Positions 41,892 through 54,490 of a stretch of DNA of 64,000 nt are shown here, piece after piece. Positions within the stretch are counted from its first letter, which is position 1; each line of letters starts with the position of its first letter. The position numbers and the translations under genes are program-made. The notes under the pieces are model-generated. The model was not told the origin of the DNA. It saw nothing but the letters and a program-made list of their open reading frames with translations, and did no database searches. The stretch lies in contig JBBDHG010000052.1 of assembly GCA_037951165.1 (NCBI GenBank), forward strand, positions 1,677,501 to 1,741,500, read 5' to 3'. The DNA is from Lophius americanus (Eukaryota > Chordata > Actinopteri > Lophiiformes > Lophiidae).

Positions 41892-42700
41892 GCAATAATG
41901 AGAATAGAAGTCTACTGTTCTCAAGTCTGTAAGCACTGCATCAAACCCTCTCCCTCAACCCTGAATGACGTCCCCTCCCCAACCGTGCCATCCATCACTC
42001 TCCTCCTGCTCTTCTCTGGTTCAGCTCTCATTCTGGTTCATGGTCATTTTAAGCCTCATATTCCAGTCCATAGCCAAGCCCGGGTCTTAAAACCCGTAGA
42101 CCTGGCCGTTAGGCAGCGAGATGTGAGGCGTAGCCAGATATCGCAGACCAAATTTAACATTATGACACGAGTGAAGCTCTTTTTTTAACCCCGCAAAGGC
42201 AGCTCGTGACCTGGCCACCATCAGTGTAAAATACGGGAAAATGTATAGTCTCTTTCCATTAAACATCAGGTGGAGAAGCCTCTCCAGCTTAGTGTAACAT
42301 TTGATTCCTGGTCAGAAAAAGGTTATCCCTGATGACCAATGGACATGATGGCTCATCTTCTTTGGGTTAGGACCATAACGTGCGATGAGCCCGATCCAGC
42401 GCTGGTTTAGCCTCCAGTTCAATCAAATCCTCTAAAGTCCCTATGCATCGGTTCGGACAAACCTGGCAGAAACATCGGACCATATGAAGTGTTATGACTG
42501 ATTCAAACTTTTCAGAATTAGTTATACAAACATGTACAACCAAATTTGCCTTATTTAATTGATAAACCTTGACTTTGATGACAGTTCCAAATTGATTGAC
42601 ATGTCTAAAATCAAGAGAAATGGGCGATACCAACCATGAGTAGGAGATAGAAGAGGTAATATGTTTCCTAAAATTCCAGACTTGCCTCAAAATATCTCAG
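40260..42700 (-). mobile_element. L1-like LINE relic (ORF1 and ORF2 traces)
   Basis: From high to low coordinates on the - strand: the ORF1 nucleic-acid-binding region (ALDRAHRTLWS then PKEDEPSCPLVIRDN, about 42420-42300; FYTDGGQV and further conserved traces to about 42040), a rearranged AT-rich junction (about 41880), the reverse transcriptase active site SLYADDLL (about 41702-41725) followed by ILEAFGRISGYKLNLNKSQI (about 41660-41600), and the ORF2 C-terminal region (KIWARFRRYF near 41000, IIWEKDLDEV near 40640, DEILIWVHKSSIC). Many stops and frameshifts make it inactive. The domain order and motifs fit the L1/Tx1 lineage of fish. Confidence 0.85.
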
Positions 42701-43718
42701 TTAAAATAAGTCATGTCTTTATATTCTCACCATGGTAGACACGGACACGGTAGAAAGACAGGACCCTATCACCTGAATCTAGTACCAGCTGGAACTACTT
42801 CTCTTGCCTAAGATTATCACATTTTTTTCTTCTTATGGAACTGAAAGGCAGCGGTGTCCAATATGACCGTGTCATTCATTCATTCATTATCCATAACGCT
42901 CATCAATGCATCAGCCCTGTGATGAACTGGCCCCTCATGATGAAAAGCTTTGGTGAGTTCAATGGATTTTGATATATCTTAAATAGCTGTAGATTATTGC
43001 TTACTTAAGATGGTTGTTGCTGTTAACGAGGTCCACAGTAATGAAAGTTATTAAATAACTGCTATTATGATTATTGGCTATATATGATATATATTTGTGA
43101 TCCAGCACATAATCATTCTGTGATTGTGAGCTCTTGATCGTTTCAGTACATCCCTTTGCAATTAGCGTAGATCTTTCATAGGTGTTGAGCCTTGCTTTAA
43201 CCACTATCCCACTAGACAAATGTTGTCTCTGTGACTATGAGGTAGGTAGTCTGACAACAGCTTGTAGTCATAGTGTCACAATGTTGCAGGAGTATAGAGC
43301 GGAATGCCAGGGTCCACCACTGAACTGATTTCATTATAGATATCATTACAAATTGCATACTTTATCTTTAGTAACTGAACAACCTCAAACTTTCGTAAAT
43401 AGAACCAATATCAAATTGGTTTCTGCTATACTAGACTGTGTTTTACTTGGTATTGGATCGGAAAAAAATCAGCCGTATCGCACACCACTACTACTGGGGT
43501 ATTCCAGTTGGCAATGGGGCTGCTGGCTTCAATCTCATAAGGACAGTCGCTAGACACGAGTAGTTACAGGGCACTCAAGCCAGCTGACCTGTCAGTCTAG
43601 GTCCCTCTACATTGGCAACAAACAATGTGCAATGCTTTAGATTTACTGAAAAAAAAAAAATTAAATACATACAATAGATTTTGATAATTACAGTAATGAG
43701 TTCAACCTCTTTGTAGGT
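42701..43718. other. Intergenic sequence
   Basis: About 42873-42940 carries a diverged - strand L2/SINE-like tail (ATTCATTCATTCATTATCC, GATGAACTGGCCCC). Nothing else recognised. Confidence 0.4.
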
Positions 43719-43890
43719 GTTACCCAACCTAAACGGGTTCAGATTGTGTTTGCCCCAAGACCTCTCATCATTTAGACCAGAAAAAACTAAGACTGTGAGC
43801 TTCAGCCATTCTGAGGGAAACTTCAGAGAGAACCATCTAGTACTTAGTTCCATTAGTCTCTCGCCCATGCACAGGTTGGACAACCAACCT
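43719..43890 (-). pseudogene. 28S rRNA-derived relic, second copy
   Basis: The + strand reads as diverged reverse-complement 28S: GCCCCAAGACCTCTCATCAT, CAGAAAAAACT, CAGCCATTCTGAGGGAAACT, GAGAGAACCATCTAGTACTT, CCATTAGTCTCTCGCCC and AGGTTGGACAACCAACC. It overlaps the middle of the 28S segment at 14335-14662 and is more diverged. Downstream sequence (to about 44030) no longer matches 28S in a way I can see. The 152-codon - strand frame at 43575-44033 runs across it and is therefore not a gene. Confidence 0.85.
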
Positions 43891-46800
43891 GGACCAATCG
43901 ACTTTGTGCTGGCCACGACTGGATCACAGTCTTTCTGAACCAACTCCTTGATTGACAGGGTGGTACATCTGACCACGAAGGGCCGGGACACAACTTCAGC
44001 CACCGCATCACAGGTAGTAAAGATGCTGCGCATGCAACTCAGTGAAAATATTTTTTGTGGCCAAATAAAGAGAACCCAGAAATTGATGTCATTAGCATCA
44101 AAGAGAAAGAACTTGTGCTTATTCTTACTACTGGCACCATAAAGAAATAGTGTCTTTGGTATATTCTACTATTTCCTCATTTATTATTGATGGCACATCA
44201 GACTGTACATCACAAAAACACAGTCCAGGTTCTGGGAACGGTGAGTAAAATGCAAAGGGGCTGTATCTTTGCATAATTTATTCATGAGCTAGAATGTCAC
44301 GGAGTCTTGCCGTCAAGTGTGCGAGTCTAAGTGTGAGAGACTATTCACATGCTTTGAAAACTCAGCAGCCTCCATCCCGAGAGGTCATCTTCTTAAGCTG
44401 TAATCATTATTGCTTCATTAATATCCCCTGGGGTCAAGAGCTCTTCACTCTCATAGAACGCAGACGCAAGAGGAGATAGAACATATGAATCCCCTTTTCC
44501 AGAATATGGACTGTAAGTGTTCTAAGATGGCGTCTCTCAGGAGGCTAATGAAGAAGTGTTGCTGCAACAAATGTGATGTTTGCACATGGTGAGCTTGAAC
44601 TTTGTATTGTGGAAATTGTGACATCGGCTTGGCTTGCTTTGCAGCTTCAGTCATAGTTTTTCCTTAAAGATCTGCATCAGGGTACCTCATCTGGATGAGG
44701 AAAATGTACTAACATCATCACAAAAGAAAACAACATTCCAGCCTATATTACAGCTTTCATAAGCAAATCGAAACATCATATAGACAGAGTGTTCATTGCA
44801 GGTTCAAGTATTTAACTGAACCTAACTAATCACTAACATTATTATTACTTGGCCTGCCCAACTATTGTTCACCAGCTTTCTGGGCCTATCGCTGGTCCTG
44901 TCTAAATAAAGTTTAGTTATATATATGTTTATGTAAAACTTACCACTTTGTACAAGAAAGGTTTTCTGCTTTCTTATACTTACTCACACCAATCAGACAT
45001 AAGATTTCAACCACCTAATATTTTGTAGGTTCCCTTTTCCCACCAGGACAGCCCTTTTATGTCACTGTGTGTAATGACATCGCTCTACCAATGTCTGCTA
45101 CCCTAACTCGTCTGTCTATCAGAAAGTATGGGTATGGGTTCCAAGATTCTAGGCGCTCACTCTAGAATCTCTGATTATAGGCGCTCATGAGGCTGTTTCC
45201 AGATGGCTTCGGTAAAATACTAACCACTACAGACTGGGAACCCAGCTCAGCCCTTTTGCAATTGTATGACGTCATCAATATCTCCACCACCATCAATAAC
45301 ATTAATATGGAATATCAAACAGTATCCCTCATGCAAAATATCCAAACCCTCCATTGAAGGAAGGAGTGTTCAATCCTCTGCACTCCACTGGCATTCAGCT
45401 GAAACTGGAAAACCTTCTTGCCAGCATTTGGGGTTTGGTGCCAAATGCAATAATTACTATGAAGTCTTCTGAGATAGATGTACGATGGGCAGCAAAGCGG
45501 CACAGAGGTTACATAGCAAGAAGGTTCTGGTTCCCCTGCTTGCATGGGTTCCCTCAGGGTTCCTTCACAGTCCAAAACGTGCAATATAGGTGAACCGGTG
45601 AATGTAAATTGCGTGAGGTGTGAGCTTGAATGATGAATTGGGTTTGGTACAATGATGTAAGACCGCTCTGTGACCCTGAACAGAGTGATAACAAGCGGTT
45701 ACAGATAATGGAACAGAATGGAATCATACTGTAAAACCCTATTTGATAGAAACCTGTACAACCATCTATGGAGCTGTACAGTTTTCATTCTCAGAAGTTC
45801 CTCCTGCCAGTCTTTCCTTGGCTACTCATATTAAAGGATTATACTATTCTGGGATGGTGAAACAGTAATTGGGCTATAACCAGATGACTCTGCCCTCGGT
45901 CCCATCAGCAACATCTGACCTAATTAAATCACTCCACAAATTAGAGGTAAGTGCCACGATTCAGAAATGTAGAACAAACCGACTTGGCACCGCTGTCAGG
46001 TGTTGGGATTTTTAAAACAGACTGATAAAACTTTAGGAATAAAGAGAGCAAATACTGAAAAGTTGGAACAATGCAAGATGGCTGAAAAGTTCTGTATAAT
46101 GGTAACCTTCACCTGTTTTGCAATAATAATTCCTCTTAAACTTCCTCTGAAGCGCAGACTGTATTAGAAGAACTTCAAGCATTCAAGAGCCACTGAGGAT
46201 TGATGAAAAGAAAAATAGGAGGAAGAGTGAGCTGCAGTCGTTGAGGACTTTTTTGTATTTGTACTTCTGAATGCTGGTAGTATGCCCTATTGTCTGCCAC
46301 ATATGAAAGAACTTGCTGACAAAGAGGGAAATAAGTCCGCTCCTCTTTGTAAAAATACACAGTATATTTTTGCTCTGTGTTTTGATGCCACCTGTCTTCT
46401 GCTGTAGGTGAAGATGTAGTCTTCAAAAGGAGAAATAGTCAAAGCTATTTTATTTTCAGGCCATATTTTTGAAATTGATTTTTTCCTTGCATCAAGCTTA
46501 AGGAAGAGGTTACAAGATGGCAGCATCAATTGGGGCTGCTGGTGGCTGACAGACAGCGTGATTTACCCCAAAGAAAGTATTTCGACATAATGTAAAGATC
46601 TTTACTGTTTCTATCAAAACTCTGTGAATAAAAAGTAGGACATCAGTATGTTTCTAAATGCTCAAATGCCAGATACTCAGTGGCATATGTGAAGCCGTGA
46701 AATCAAATACCTCTGCTGGGAAGCAGCAACATTTGCAGGATACTGCATACAGCATGCTTGTTATCAGAGGCTACAGTTTTATCAAATCAGAGCACCTGAG

Positions 46801-47389
46801 TGTGAAACCAAATCCAAACAGATCATTATTTATCAGGCATGAATGCACACAATGGCTGTGTTTGTGGTTAAACCCACCCCAAGCTCTGAAGACGAAAGAG
46901 GGGAGGCTGAAGTGATCCTCTTTTTTACCTTAATACCAGTGCCCTCCTGAATGGATTGAAAAGGATGACAGGAATTTTACAGAGAGTATAATAGATCAGG
47001 TATTGGGATTAGAGTAGAGCTGATAATGCTCTCCCTCTGCATTTGTGGCCTATTTCAAATGACCGTTTATATAAAAGATTTTAGAAAAAGTAGTGTTGGG
47101 ACATTGGGACTGTACCACAAAAAGTCACCTTTGACCACAAAATAAGCCACTCCATCTGCTTCTGGACTTAAGTGCCGCTTTCAATATGATCAATCTCAGC
47201 TGGTAGACGGACTGAGACACTGAATGGAGATATCTGGCAGAGCCCTACATTGGTCTTTATCTTAACCGTAAATCAGGAAGTTTTTATTCTAAAAAAACAA
47301 GTTTATAGACAATTTATATATACACAAAAAGACATCTTGTTTTTACATTTCTGAAATATAAACATTACAGGATTATAATTATAGATATG
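43891..47389. other. Intergenic sequence with small transposon traces
   Basis: 44985-45062 carries a - strand Tc1-like 3' terminal fragment (CAACCACCTAATATTTTGTA, GGTTCCCTTTTCCCACC). 45670-45720 holds a retroposon tail (CAAGCGGTTACAGATAATGG). Overlapping frames at 45315-45593 and 46175-46529 show no recognisable domain. Confidence 0.45.
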
Positions 47390-48915
47390 AACAAGACCTA
47401 TGCTGTTGTCCCTGACAGCAAGGTTATATCCCAGAAAACTCCCCAAATCTATGCGTCGTACAAGCAATCTACTCGATTGATCGATCCTCAAATGAAATAT
47501 CAAGTTTGACCACAATATTTTTAAGAAAAAAAAGCTCCCTATAGTGATTCAAATATGAACTATTAGAGTACATCAAATTAAATGATACGAAACAAGAACT
47601 CCTTGAGTTCCTAAGCACCAGATTTAGATTGGAACATTCGGAAGGAACAGTAAGGAAGTTATTTCTGAAAAATGTTTTTTAGGGCAAAAGTTCTCCCTAA
47701 GGATTAAAATATTAACTTTTTGCCTGAAGTTCGATATAGATAAACTTCCAGTCAATGCATATGTACCCAAATTTGGATGAAATCGAGCCAATGGTTAAGG
47801 ACTTATGTCAGCGGGTGTTTTTCTGAAAAGAAAGCTCCCCCTATTGAGTAAAATATTAACTATGAGGATAAAACAGATAAACATAAAAGATTGATTTCAT
47901 CGACTCTATTTACAATGTATGGGCTAAATTTGGACTAAATTAGATCAACGGTTGAGAAGTTATGGCCTGAAAACTTTGGGAGATAAGGCTCTCCCTAGTG
48001 AAATAAATGTACAACAGATATTTCCCAACATCCATCCAGCTCTTCCTCCCACTTAGGTCTATGTGGGTATTCAATTAGAGCATGTTCAATCAATTAGTTT
48101 TTTAGTTATCCCAAAAGGATGGATCTGCGATGGATGCGGCAGTGGCAATGACAATACTATAATATCCCCGACTTTTCAGGGATGTGTATACTACATATTC
48201 AAGTTCATACATATACTACATATACTGTTCCCATCTCCACCAGGATTGATTATAAGATCTCTCTCCTCACTCACCAGTGCATCCATGGTAACGCACCCCC
48301 CTACCTGAAAGAAATACTCACCCCACTGACCTCGACACGATCCCTTCGTTCTACCCAGTCATACCGCCTCCTCCTTCCCCGGACTAAGCTCAGCACCATG
48401 GGTGATCGGGTCTTCTGTTCTGCTGCCCCTCGTCTGTGGAATGCAGTCCCTGAACATCTCAGGGCACCACAGATTACTGACACATTTAAAAAGGACTTAA
48501 AACTTTCCTTTTTAGCAGAACCTATAACTTTAATTAACATTGCTGCTTTTTGGTCAGGCTTTTATATAGTTATTATTTTATTTTTTTTATTGATGCTTTT
48601 ATCTGCTTTTGCTTTGTAGCACTTTGAGATTTGATCCAAATGTAAAGTGCATTATAAATTAAATGTATTATTACTATTATTACAAGAGATATCTCCTAGA
48701 GTTAATACATATGCATGGAATTTGGACCAAATCAGTTCAGCAGTTTAGTAATAATGGCCAAAAAATATTTGTAGATAAAGGCCCCCCTTCTTTCAAAAAA
48801 ATAAAACAGACCTTTTCCAGAATTCACTCCAGTTCTTCCCCAAACTAAGGTATATGGGGGTATACAATGAAATAAAACAAAAACCATAATATCCTTGACT
48901 TATAGGGCTATAACA
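47390..48915 (+). repeat. Unclassified interspersed repeat, family X, split by an L2 insertion
   Basis: The left part 47390-48180 starts with GTTGTCCCTGACAGCAAGG, repeats the GCTCCCTATAGTG / CTCCCTAAGGATT / GCTCCCCCTATTGAG blocks, and runs through GGATGGATCTGCGATGGATG to CCCCGACTTTTCAGGG. The right part 48685-48915 has GGAATTTGGACCAAATCAG, CACTCCAGTTCTTCCCC and TATCCTTGACTTATAGGG. Between them sits an L2 3' end. The two parts overlap in family coordinates, so they could also be two adjacent copies. Confidence 0.7.
48190..48684 (+). mobile_element. L2-type LINE 3' end (RT C-terminus and 3' UTR)
   Basis: The frame to 48619 encodes RIDYKISLLTHQC, the block around STRSLRSTQSYRLLLPRTKL, then GDRVFCSAAPRLWNAVPEHL and FKKDLKLSFL, the conserved C-terminal region of L2-group reverse transcriptase ORFs. 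After the stop come GTAGCACTTTGAGATTTGAT and AAAGTGCATTATAAATTAAA, then an ATT-rich tail, the 3' UTR of this subfamily. The 5' truncation is typical of target-primed insertion. Related ends lie at 54727-54797 (+) and 58838-59125 (-). Confidence 0.9.
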
Positions 48916-50194
48916 GAGTGTTGCATCTTCCACAAAGACAGCTCCTTAAACCCTCCAACTGATGATTTGCATATCATAATGTATGAATATTATGTACAAT
49001 ATAAGAAAATATATTTAACTATACGTTGTTGTCTCTACCATGGTCTGACTAAGGTGCTCCAGGATGCCTCCCTTTGGTTTTCCAGGCCCATTCAGCTGGA
49101 GAGTGTTGCTTGTGGAGAAGGATGTCTAAAATACCATTGTTAGCCTGCTGCCATCATGACCCGACCTCGGATAAATGGAGGAAAATGGAATTGAAAAAGT
49201 TTATTATGAGATACATAGAAAAATATAAAATTTGGAGGGAGACAAATCCTTTTGTCATAGCACTTCATATATGTGGCTGGATGGGTTGCTCACCCCCCAC
49301 TGTCTCAGTGATCACACCGTCAGGTCTTTCACCTTGACCTTAATTGCGGGGCAGCACTGTATCTAGGTCAGTGTCTGCTGACTGGTGTGCAAGTCTTCCT
49401 TGCAAGTCCTCCTTGCTGAGATCACCGCGAGCCTCTCTGTGTGAAGAGACTGCTGTGGATGTAACTGGATAAGTCGCCTTTGTCAGCAGGCCCGGTTCTA
49501 CCAGCAACTGAGCGAGACTAGTCTCTGCGCTACGAATCAACGTTGGTCTGCTTGGGCTTTTGGCTGCTTCCTTTTTCCTGAGTTAGGCTGGTTCATTCAA
49601 GCATGCCTCTGCAATTAGCTCTGTTACGCTGCGAACGCTGCGTTATATTGTTTTGTATATAGCTCTCTGTACTGCAGTGAGGGAGCTCAAGTCTCTCTCT
49701 CTCTCCCTCTGTGCAGTCCATCGTGTCACCGAGCCTTTGCATGTCCCATTGAATAAGCTGCTGTCTTGTCTGATGGTCTATATACACAGACCAGTTTGAA
49801 GACAAGTTGACTGATCTGACCATCACTGGTTGTATGGGGAGGGTATTAGAGTTGCGTTTTGTTTTTTAAATCTAGTTAGTTTGTTTAGATGATTATCCAT
49901 TTCGCATTGATTATCTCTCATTGATTATTTGGTTAAGTGATATTTCTTATTGATTTCTGCCTTTAGCATCGGAGTCTTTTGATCGGCTATTGTTTTAATT
50001 ATATCTGTTAGAATAAAGGGACCATTTTATTTTCATCATATGACTTAATAAATGTATATGGAGAGGCAAAAATTTGACAATCTCCATGAAGGTGATGGTT
50101 CTGCAGGGGGTGGCCACAATCCATTTCCCTATACTCATCTTTCCTGACTTATTATTCTCTAGTTTTGTATTTTGCTGGTGTCTTGTCACTACTT
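48916..50194. other. Intergenic sequence, nothing recognised
   Basis: Contains a CT-rich tract near 49690-49715. Frames at 49074-49337 (+), 49340-49540 (-) and 49593-49826 (-) have no domain I can name. Confidence 0.4.
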
Positions 50195-51060
50195 GTGATA
50201 TGAGGCAGAACCTGCAACCCACTGACGCTGCATAGGTAGTCCACTTCCTCCAGGATGGCTTTTACCTGCATGCAGTTGCAAGATGGTTTGCTGTGTCTCC
50301 CAGCATAGTCTCAAGAGAATGGAAAAGATGCCAGGAGATGGGCCGTTACACGAGGAGCGCTGGATAGGTTTGTAGAATGAAAACAACCCAGCAGCCAGAC
50401 TGGTATCTGCTCCTTACTGTCAGGATGAACAGGAGTAGCACTGATAGATCCCTACAAAATGACCTCCAGTGGGCTACTGGTGGGGATTTTTCTGACAAAA
50501 CTGTCAACAACAGACTGTATGAAGGTGGCATGAGGACCAGACGTCCTCTACTGGGACCTGTGCTCACAGCCCAGCACCGTGGAGCTCAATTTGTGTTCAC
50601 AAGGAACAGTAGAATTGGCAGGTTCTCCATTGGTGCCCCGTTCTCTTCACATATGAGAGCGGGTTCAAACTGAGGTCACATTGCAGGTGTAAGAGAGCCG
50701 GGAAACGCTGTGGAGAACATCATGCTGCAGCATCATCATCCAACAGGACCGGTTTGGTGGTGGGTCAGTAATGCTTTCGGGAGACAGGTCCTTGGATTGT
50801 CTCACAGACCTCCTAGGGCTAGTCAACGGTACCCTGATTGCTCAAACACACTCTTGGGTCACATTATGAGTTGTTATGATGAAATTCAATGGAGTTGGAA
50901 CAGTCTGTGATTTCAGTTTCTCACTTTGATATTTGGTGTAATTTAGAATCCAGCCATCAATGGTTTAATGATGTTGAATTCCATGGATCGTTCTTGTCCT
51001 TTTGTACTAATTTTGTTCTTTTGGAGCTGTGTATTTTCGTGGGTGAAATTTCCCAGGTGG
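50195..51060 (+). pseudogene. Tc1-like transposase relic
   Basis: Decayed coding order on the + strand: N-terminal helix-turn-helix (VVHFLQDG, ARWFAVSPSIVSREW, MGRYTRSAG; 50230-50365), RSSTDRSLQNDLQWATGG (about 50435), NRLYEGGMRTRRPLLGPVLT (50510-50570), then fragments to about 50830, each needing a frame change. The 3' UTR (TGATTTCAGTTTCTCACTTT, AATCCAGCCATCAATGG) extends to about 51060. The region of the first catalytic Asp is destroyed. Same subfamily as the relic at 3960-4720. Confidence 0.85.
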
Positions 51061-52244
51061 CATTGTCGGTTTATCTAAAAATTAAAAAACGAAATAATTC
51101 CTAGCAACAAGCTCACTCATTCCTGCATAAACACTACCTCATTTTTAAAAGGTCTTTGTAGATTTCAATGCTAACAATAAGTATGACAAATCATGTCATG
51201 TAGTTCAACGGATAAAGAACAATATAACGATGAAATCCTCCCGGTCAGATTCAACGAGCTGCAGGTCCTTCTCGTCTTCATAATGGCTGAGCTGTGCGTC
51301 GAGCAGCCACGGCATGTTGTGACGCATCTAACCGCTCCGACTCATAACACTGCCCTTAAAACCAACAAAATTAATTGAAATCATCAGTATAGCACATCCC
51401 CACACATCCACTCATAACCGGCGATATTGAATTTGATTTGTCGTCTCTGATCTGATAAATACAAGTTTGCTGTACTAAAACTGTGGTCCGGCTCTTGTTA
51501 AGTATTTGAGAGGTTCTAGAGGACGGCCTTCCATATGTCTAGTCCATTTTGCCCTTTACTCATCCTCATCTATTCCAGAATGTGATGCTGCGTATGGAGG
51601 AAAGAGAACTGAACTGGATTGAGTCTGCCTGCCCTGGTTTATTGTTGTGTTGCATTAACAGCGCACCCTCCATGGCTCAACTCTCAGTTGTGCAAGCTCA
51701 GTGCAAATTCGATTAGCTTGCAGAGTTTGATGTCCTTTTAAGTCAGGGAGAGCTATAGACTCTTATATAAGGGATACAGACATCCAAGACTCTGTAACTG
51801 GCTCTGGATCAGTTATTTTCTAAAGCAGAGAAGCCAGCTGAAGTGTTGCGGTGTGTGTGGGGGCGGCCTTACCCTTTGGCATAGTTTGTAATTTTGTACT
51901 GTGGTTCTAGTTCTGTCATTATCCTAAAATGTTGTTCTGACACAAATGTTGTTGTCTTTCTGGTGATGGCCTTTTTATGAGCCTTTTTGAGGGAAGGGAG
52001 CTTGATTTTTATAAGAAATTCCTCCCAAACTGATATTAGGCCAAAAGGAAATAATAAGACCCAGACAAAAACCAAACTGTTATACATTTAATTCGCCACA
52101 TTTATACCTTTTCCCCACAAGCCCAGGGCTCAAACCCATCCACTGATAGAGGTGAGGAGTGATGATTTTATATCATGTAAGGAGAATATGTGAGCATTTA
52201 CATATATACATACATACACATACATATACGCAAATACATCCATC
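51061..52244. other. Intergenic sequence, nothing recognised
   Basis: No gene, RNA or transposon end identified; short unsupported frames only. Confidence 0.4.
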
Positions 52245-53215
52245 CATGGCATTGTTTGAGTCATTTCTGAAAAACATGTTTTTCCTAAGAATGCTCCCTC
52301 TAGTGAGTGAAATAGGATATTTACACAATAGATATCATTGAATATATTCATATACCCCAAATTTTGACTAAATTGAACTATTGTTTAGGATATTTTGTCT
52401 GAAAAACGTGTTTTGCAGAAAGCTCTCCTTAGTGAGTAAAATATGAACCATCAGAGTAAAACAAGATGTATGCAAAACAGAATCAATTCATATGCACCAA
52501 ATTTGGACTAAATAGGACCAATGGGTGAGATATAATGCCTCAAAAACTTTCAGAGAAAAAGCTAACCCTAGTGTCAGAACTATACAACCAGCCTTTCCCA
52601 TATACAACTATTTCTTACTCACACTGAGTTCTATTGTACTATATCTATAAAATTTGAAAATCATCCATGTAAAGTTTTTTGAGTTATGTCGGGAAAACTG
52701 CGTTTTTCGAAAAAACAAAAACAAAAAACCTCTCCTTAGTGATCAAAATCGAAACTATTAGAATAAAATACAACATTTTCAAGATAGATCTCCTTAACTC
52801 CATTCATATGCACCCAATTTGAACTAAATAGAACCAATGGTTTGGAATTATGTCCAAAAGCCTTTATATCATAAAAGGTTTCCCTTGTATCTCCTACTAT
52901 TAGAGTAAATCACAGTGTGTACAAGACAGATCCCCTTGAGTGGATTCATAAGCCCCAAATCTGGACTAAATCGGACTGATGGTGGGGAAATTACTGCCTG
53001 ATAATTTTGGAGACAAAGTTTCCCCTAGTGTCAGAAATATACTACCAGATTTTTCTAAAACGCTCCACTTCTTTCTTACTCTCTGGTCTATGTGGGTGCA
53101 ACATTTGAAAATAATCCATGATAAGGTTTTTAAGTTATCGCGTTAACACGAAAGATCTGTGGCGGCGGCGAAGACGATTCTATAATATCTCGGACTTTTC
53201 GGGGATATAATCAAG
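52245..53215 (+). repeat. Unclassified interspersed repeat, family X copy (longest)
   Basis: The internal module (GAAAAACATGTTTTTC, GCTCCCTCTAGTGAGTGAAA, CATATGCACCAAATTTGGAC, AGGACCAATGG) is repeated about three times. Then come CCCCTAGTGTCAGAAATATA, ACATTTGAAAATAATCCATG, AAAGATCTGTGGCGGCGGCG and the 3' hairpin-like end CGGACTTTTCGGGGATATAA. Confidence 0.75.
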
Positions 53216-54490
53216 TTTCTTGTTTCGTAATAATTTCTTCTAGAACATTGGCTTGAAAGTGTCTGGCCACCATTAAGAATAAAAACCAGTAGTGTGCTTA
53301 GTAGAATCAGGAATCAAAATAAAAGGTAATTGAAAAGCAATGACATTATCCGAAAACAAGAGGCTCATAAATTTACAAAATGAAATGCAAGATATTCTGA
53401 ATTGATTATGGAAAAGGATTTATTCCCTTCAGTAGGCATTGAAAAAACATACCAACTGCACCTTTAATTTTAAATACCCGCGTATTGCTTTATACCTGGG
53501 CAGGAAGTGAAAATGAGACAGCGAAGATAAGAGAGGTAAGAGGCCCGACCATCTCCTGTCTACTCTCAGCCATACCTCCGTTCATCTCGGGACATGACTC
53601 CAACCCCTCTTCCTTCCTTCATCCCCTGGATTTCCTGTTTTCATCTCATCCTCTTTTCCCCACGGTCAACGAGAAGAAAATTAAAGCAGGTTAAGGAGCT
53701 CTGTGTCTCCTGCTCTGCCTGTCTGCATATTTATGTGGATTTCTTCCAGCCGTCTGGCTTCGTGTGTCCCCGTTCTTCATCTTCTGCTCGCTGCTACCTG
53801 AAGGGCACAACGTTCCCCTATGTGCAGATACTTTACCCATGCTCACGCACACTCCCATGCTATAACCAGATGTATTGACTGACACACAGATACATTTTCT
53901 TTGTTTCTATTTTAGGAGAATACCTTTATAAAAGAGCTTGAATAATTCTCCTTGTGTCATAAAAGGCTCTGCCCTCTTAGAAAGGTTAAGAAACTCTGAA
54001 ATCTGCTTCCCTGTGTCCTTAGACACTCAAAGAAAGATTGAACCACTGCATTTCCCCCATTTAGAGCGGCGTGTATCAGACAAGATTATGGACACTGTGA
54101 GAGGATGGTTCTTTGGCCAAACAGACACCATTAAATGTTGATGCAGATCCAGGATTTGTTTAATCAGTTTCTCTATCAGAGCTAGATAGAATATGAATTT
54201 CTCAAGGAATATTATTATGGTTTATTAATATCAGGCATATTTTGAGTGTTCTGATCACGGATCTCCACAGCAGATTGATCTTCTCCATTTCTCTGTGTCT
54301 TAAGCATCCTTCTCTATCAAACCCATAATTTTCATGTCCTCTCTCGCCACATCCATGCATCTTCTCTCCGGCCTTCCTCATTATATCCCAGAAAAGTAAG
54401 GGATGTTATGGAATCATCATCTCTGCTGCTTTGTCCGCAGGTCCTTCGTTTAAATGCGCTAACTCAAAAAATTATTATTTGATTATTTGC
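53216..54490. other. Intergenic sequence
   Basis: About 54085-54180 matches the 3' part of the 'CCTCCGCC...GGATCCAGG' repeat (CACCATTAAATGTTGATGCA, GATCCAGGATTTG). Frames at 53485-53885 show no recognisable domain. Confidence 0.4.

Noticed and set aside
43575..44033. 152-codon - strand frame as a protein gene
   Set aside because: It runs straight through a recognisable 28S rRNA-derived segment.
48182..48619. 145-codon frame as a host gene
   Set aside because: Its conserved part is the C-terminal region of an L2-type reverse transcriptase ORF and its hydrophobic end is 3' UTR sequence.
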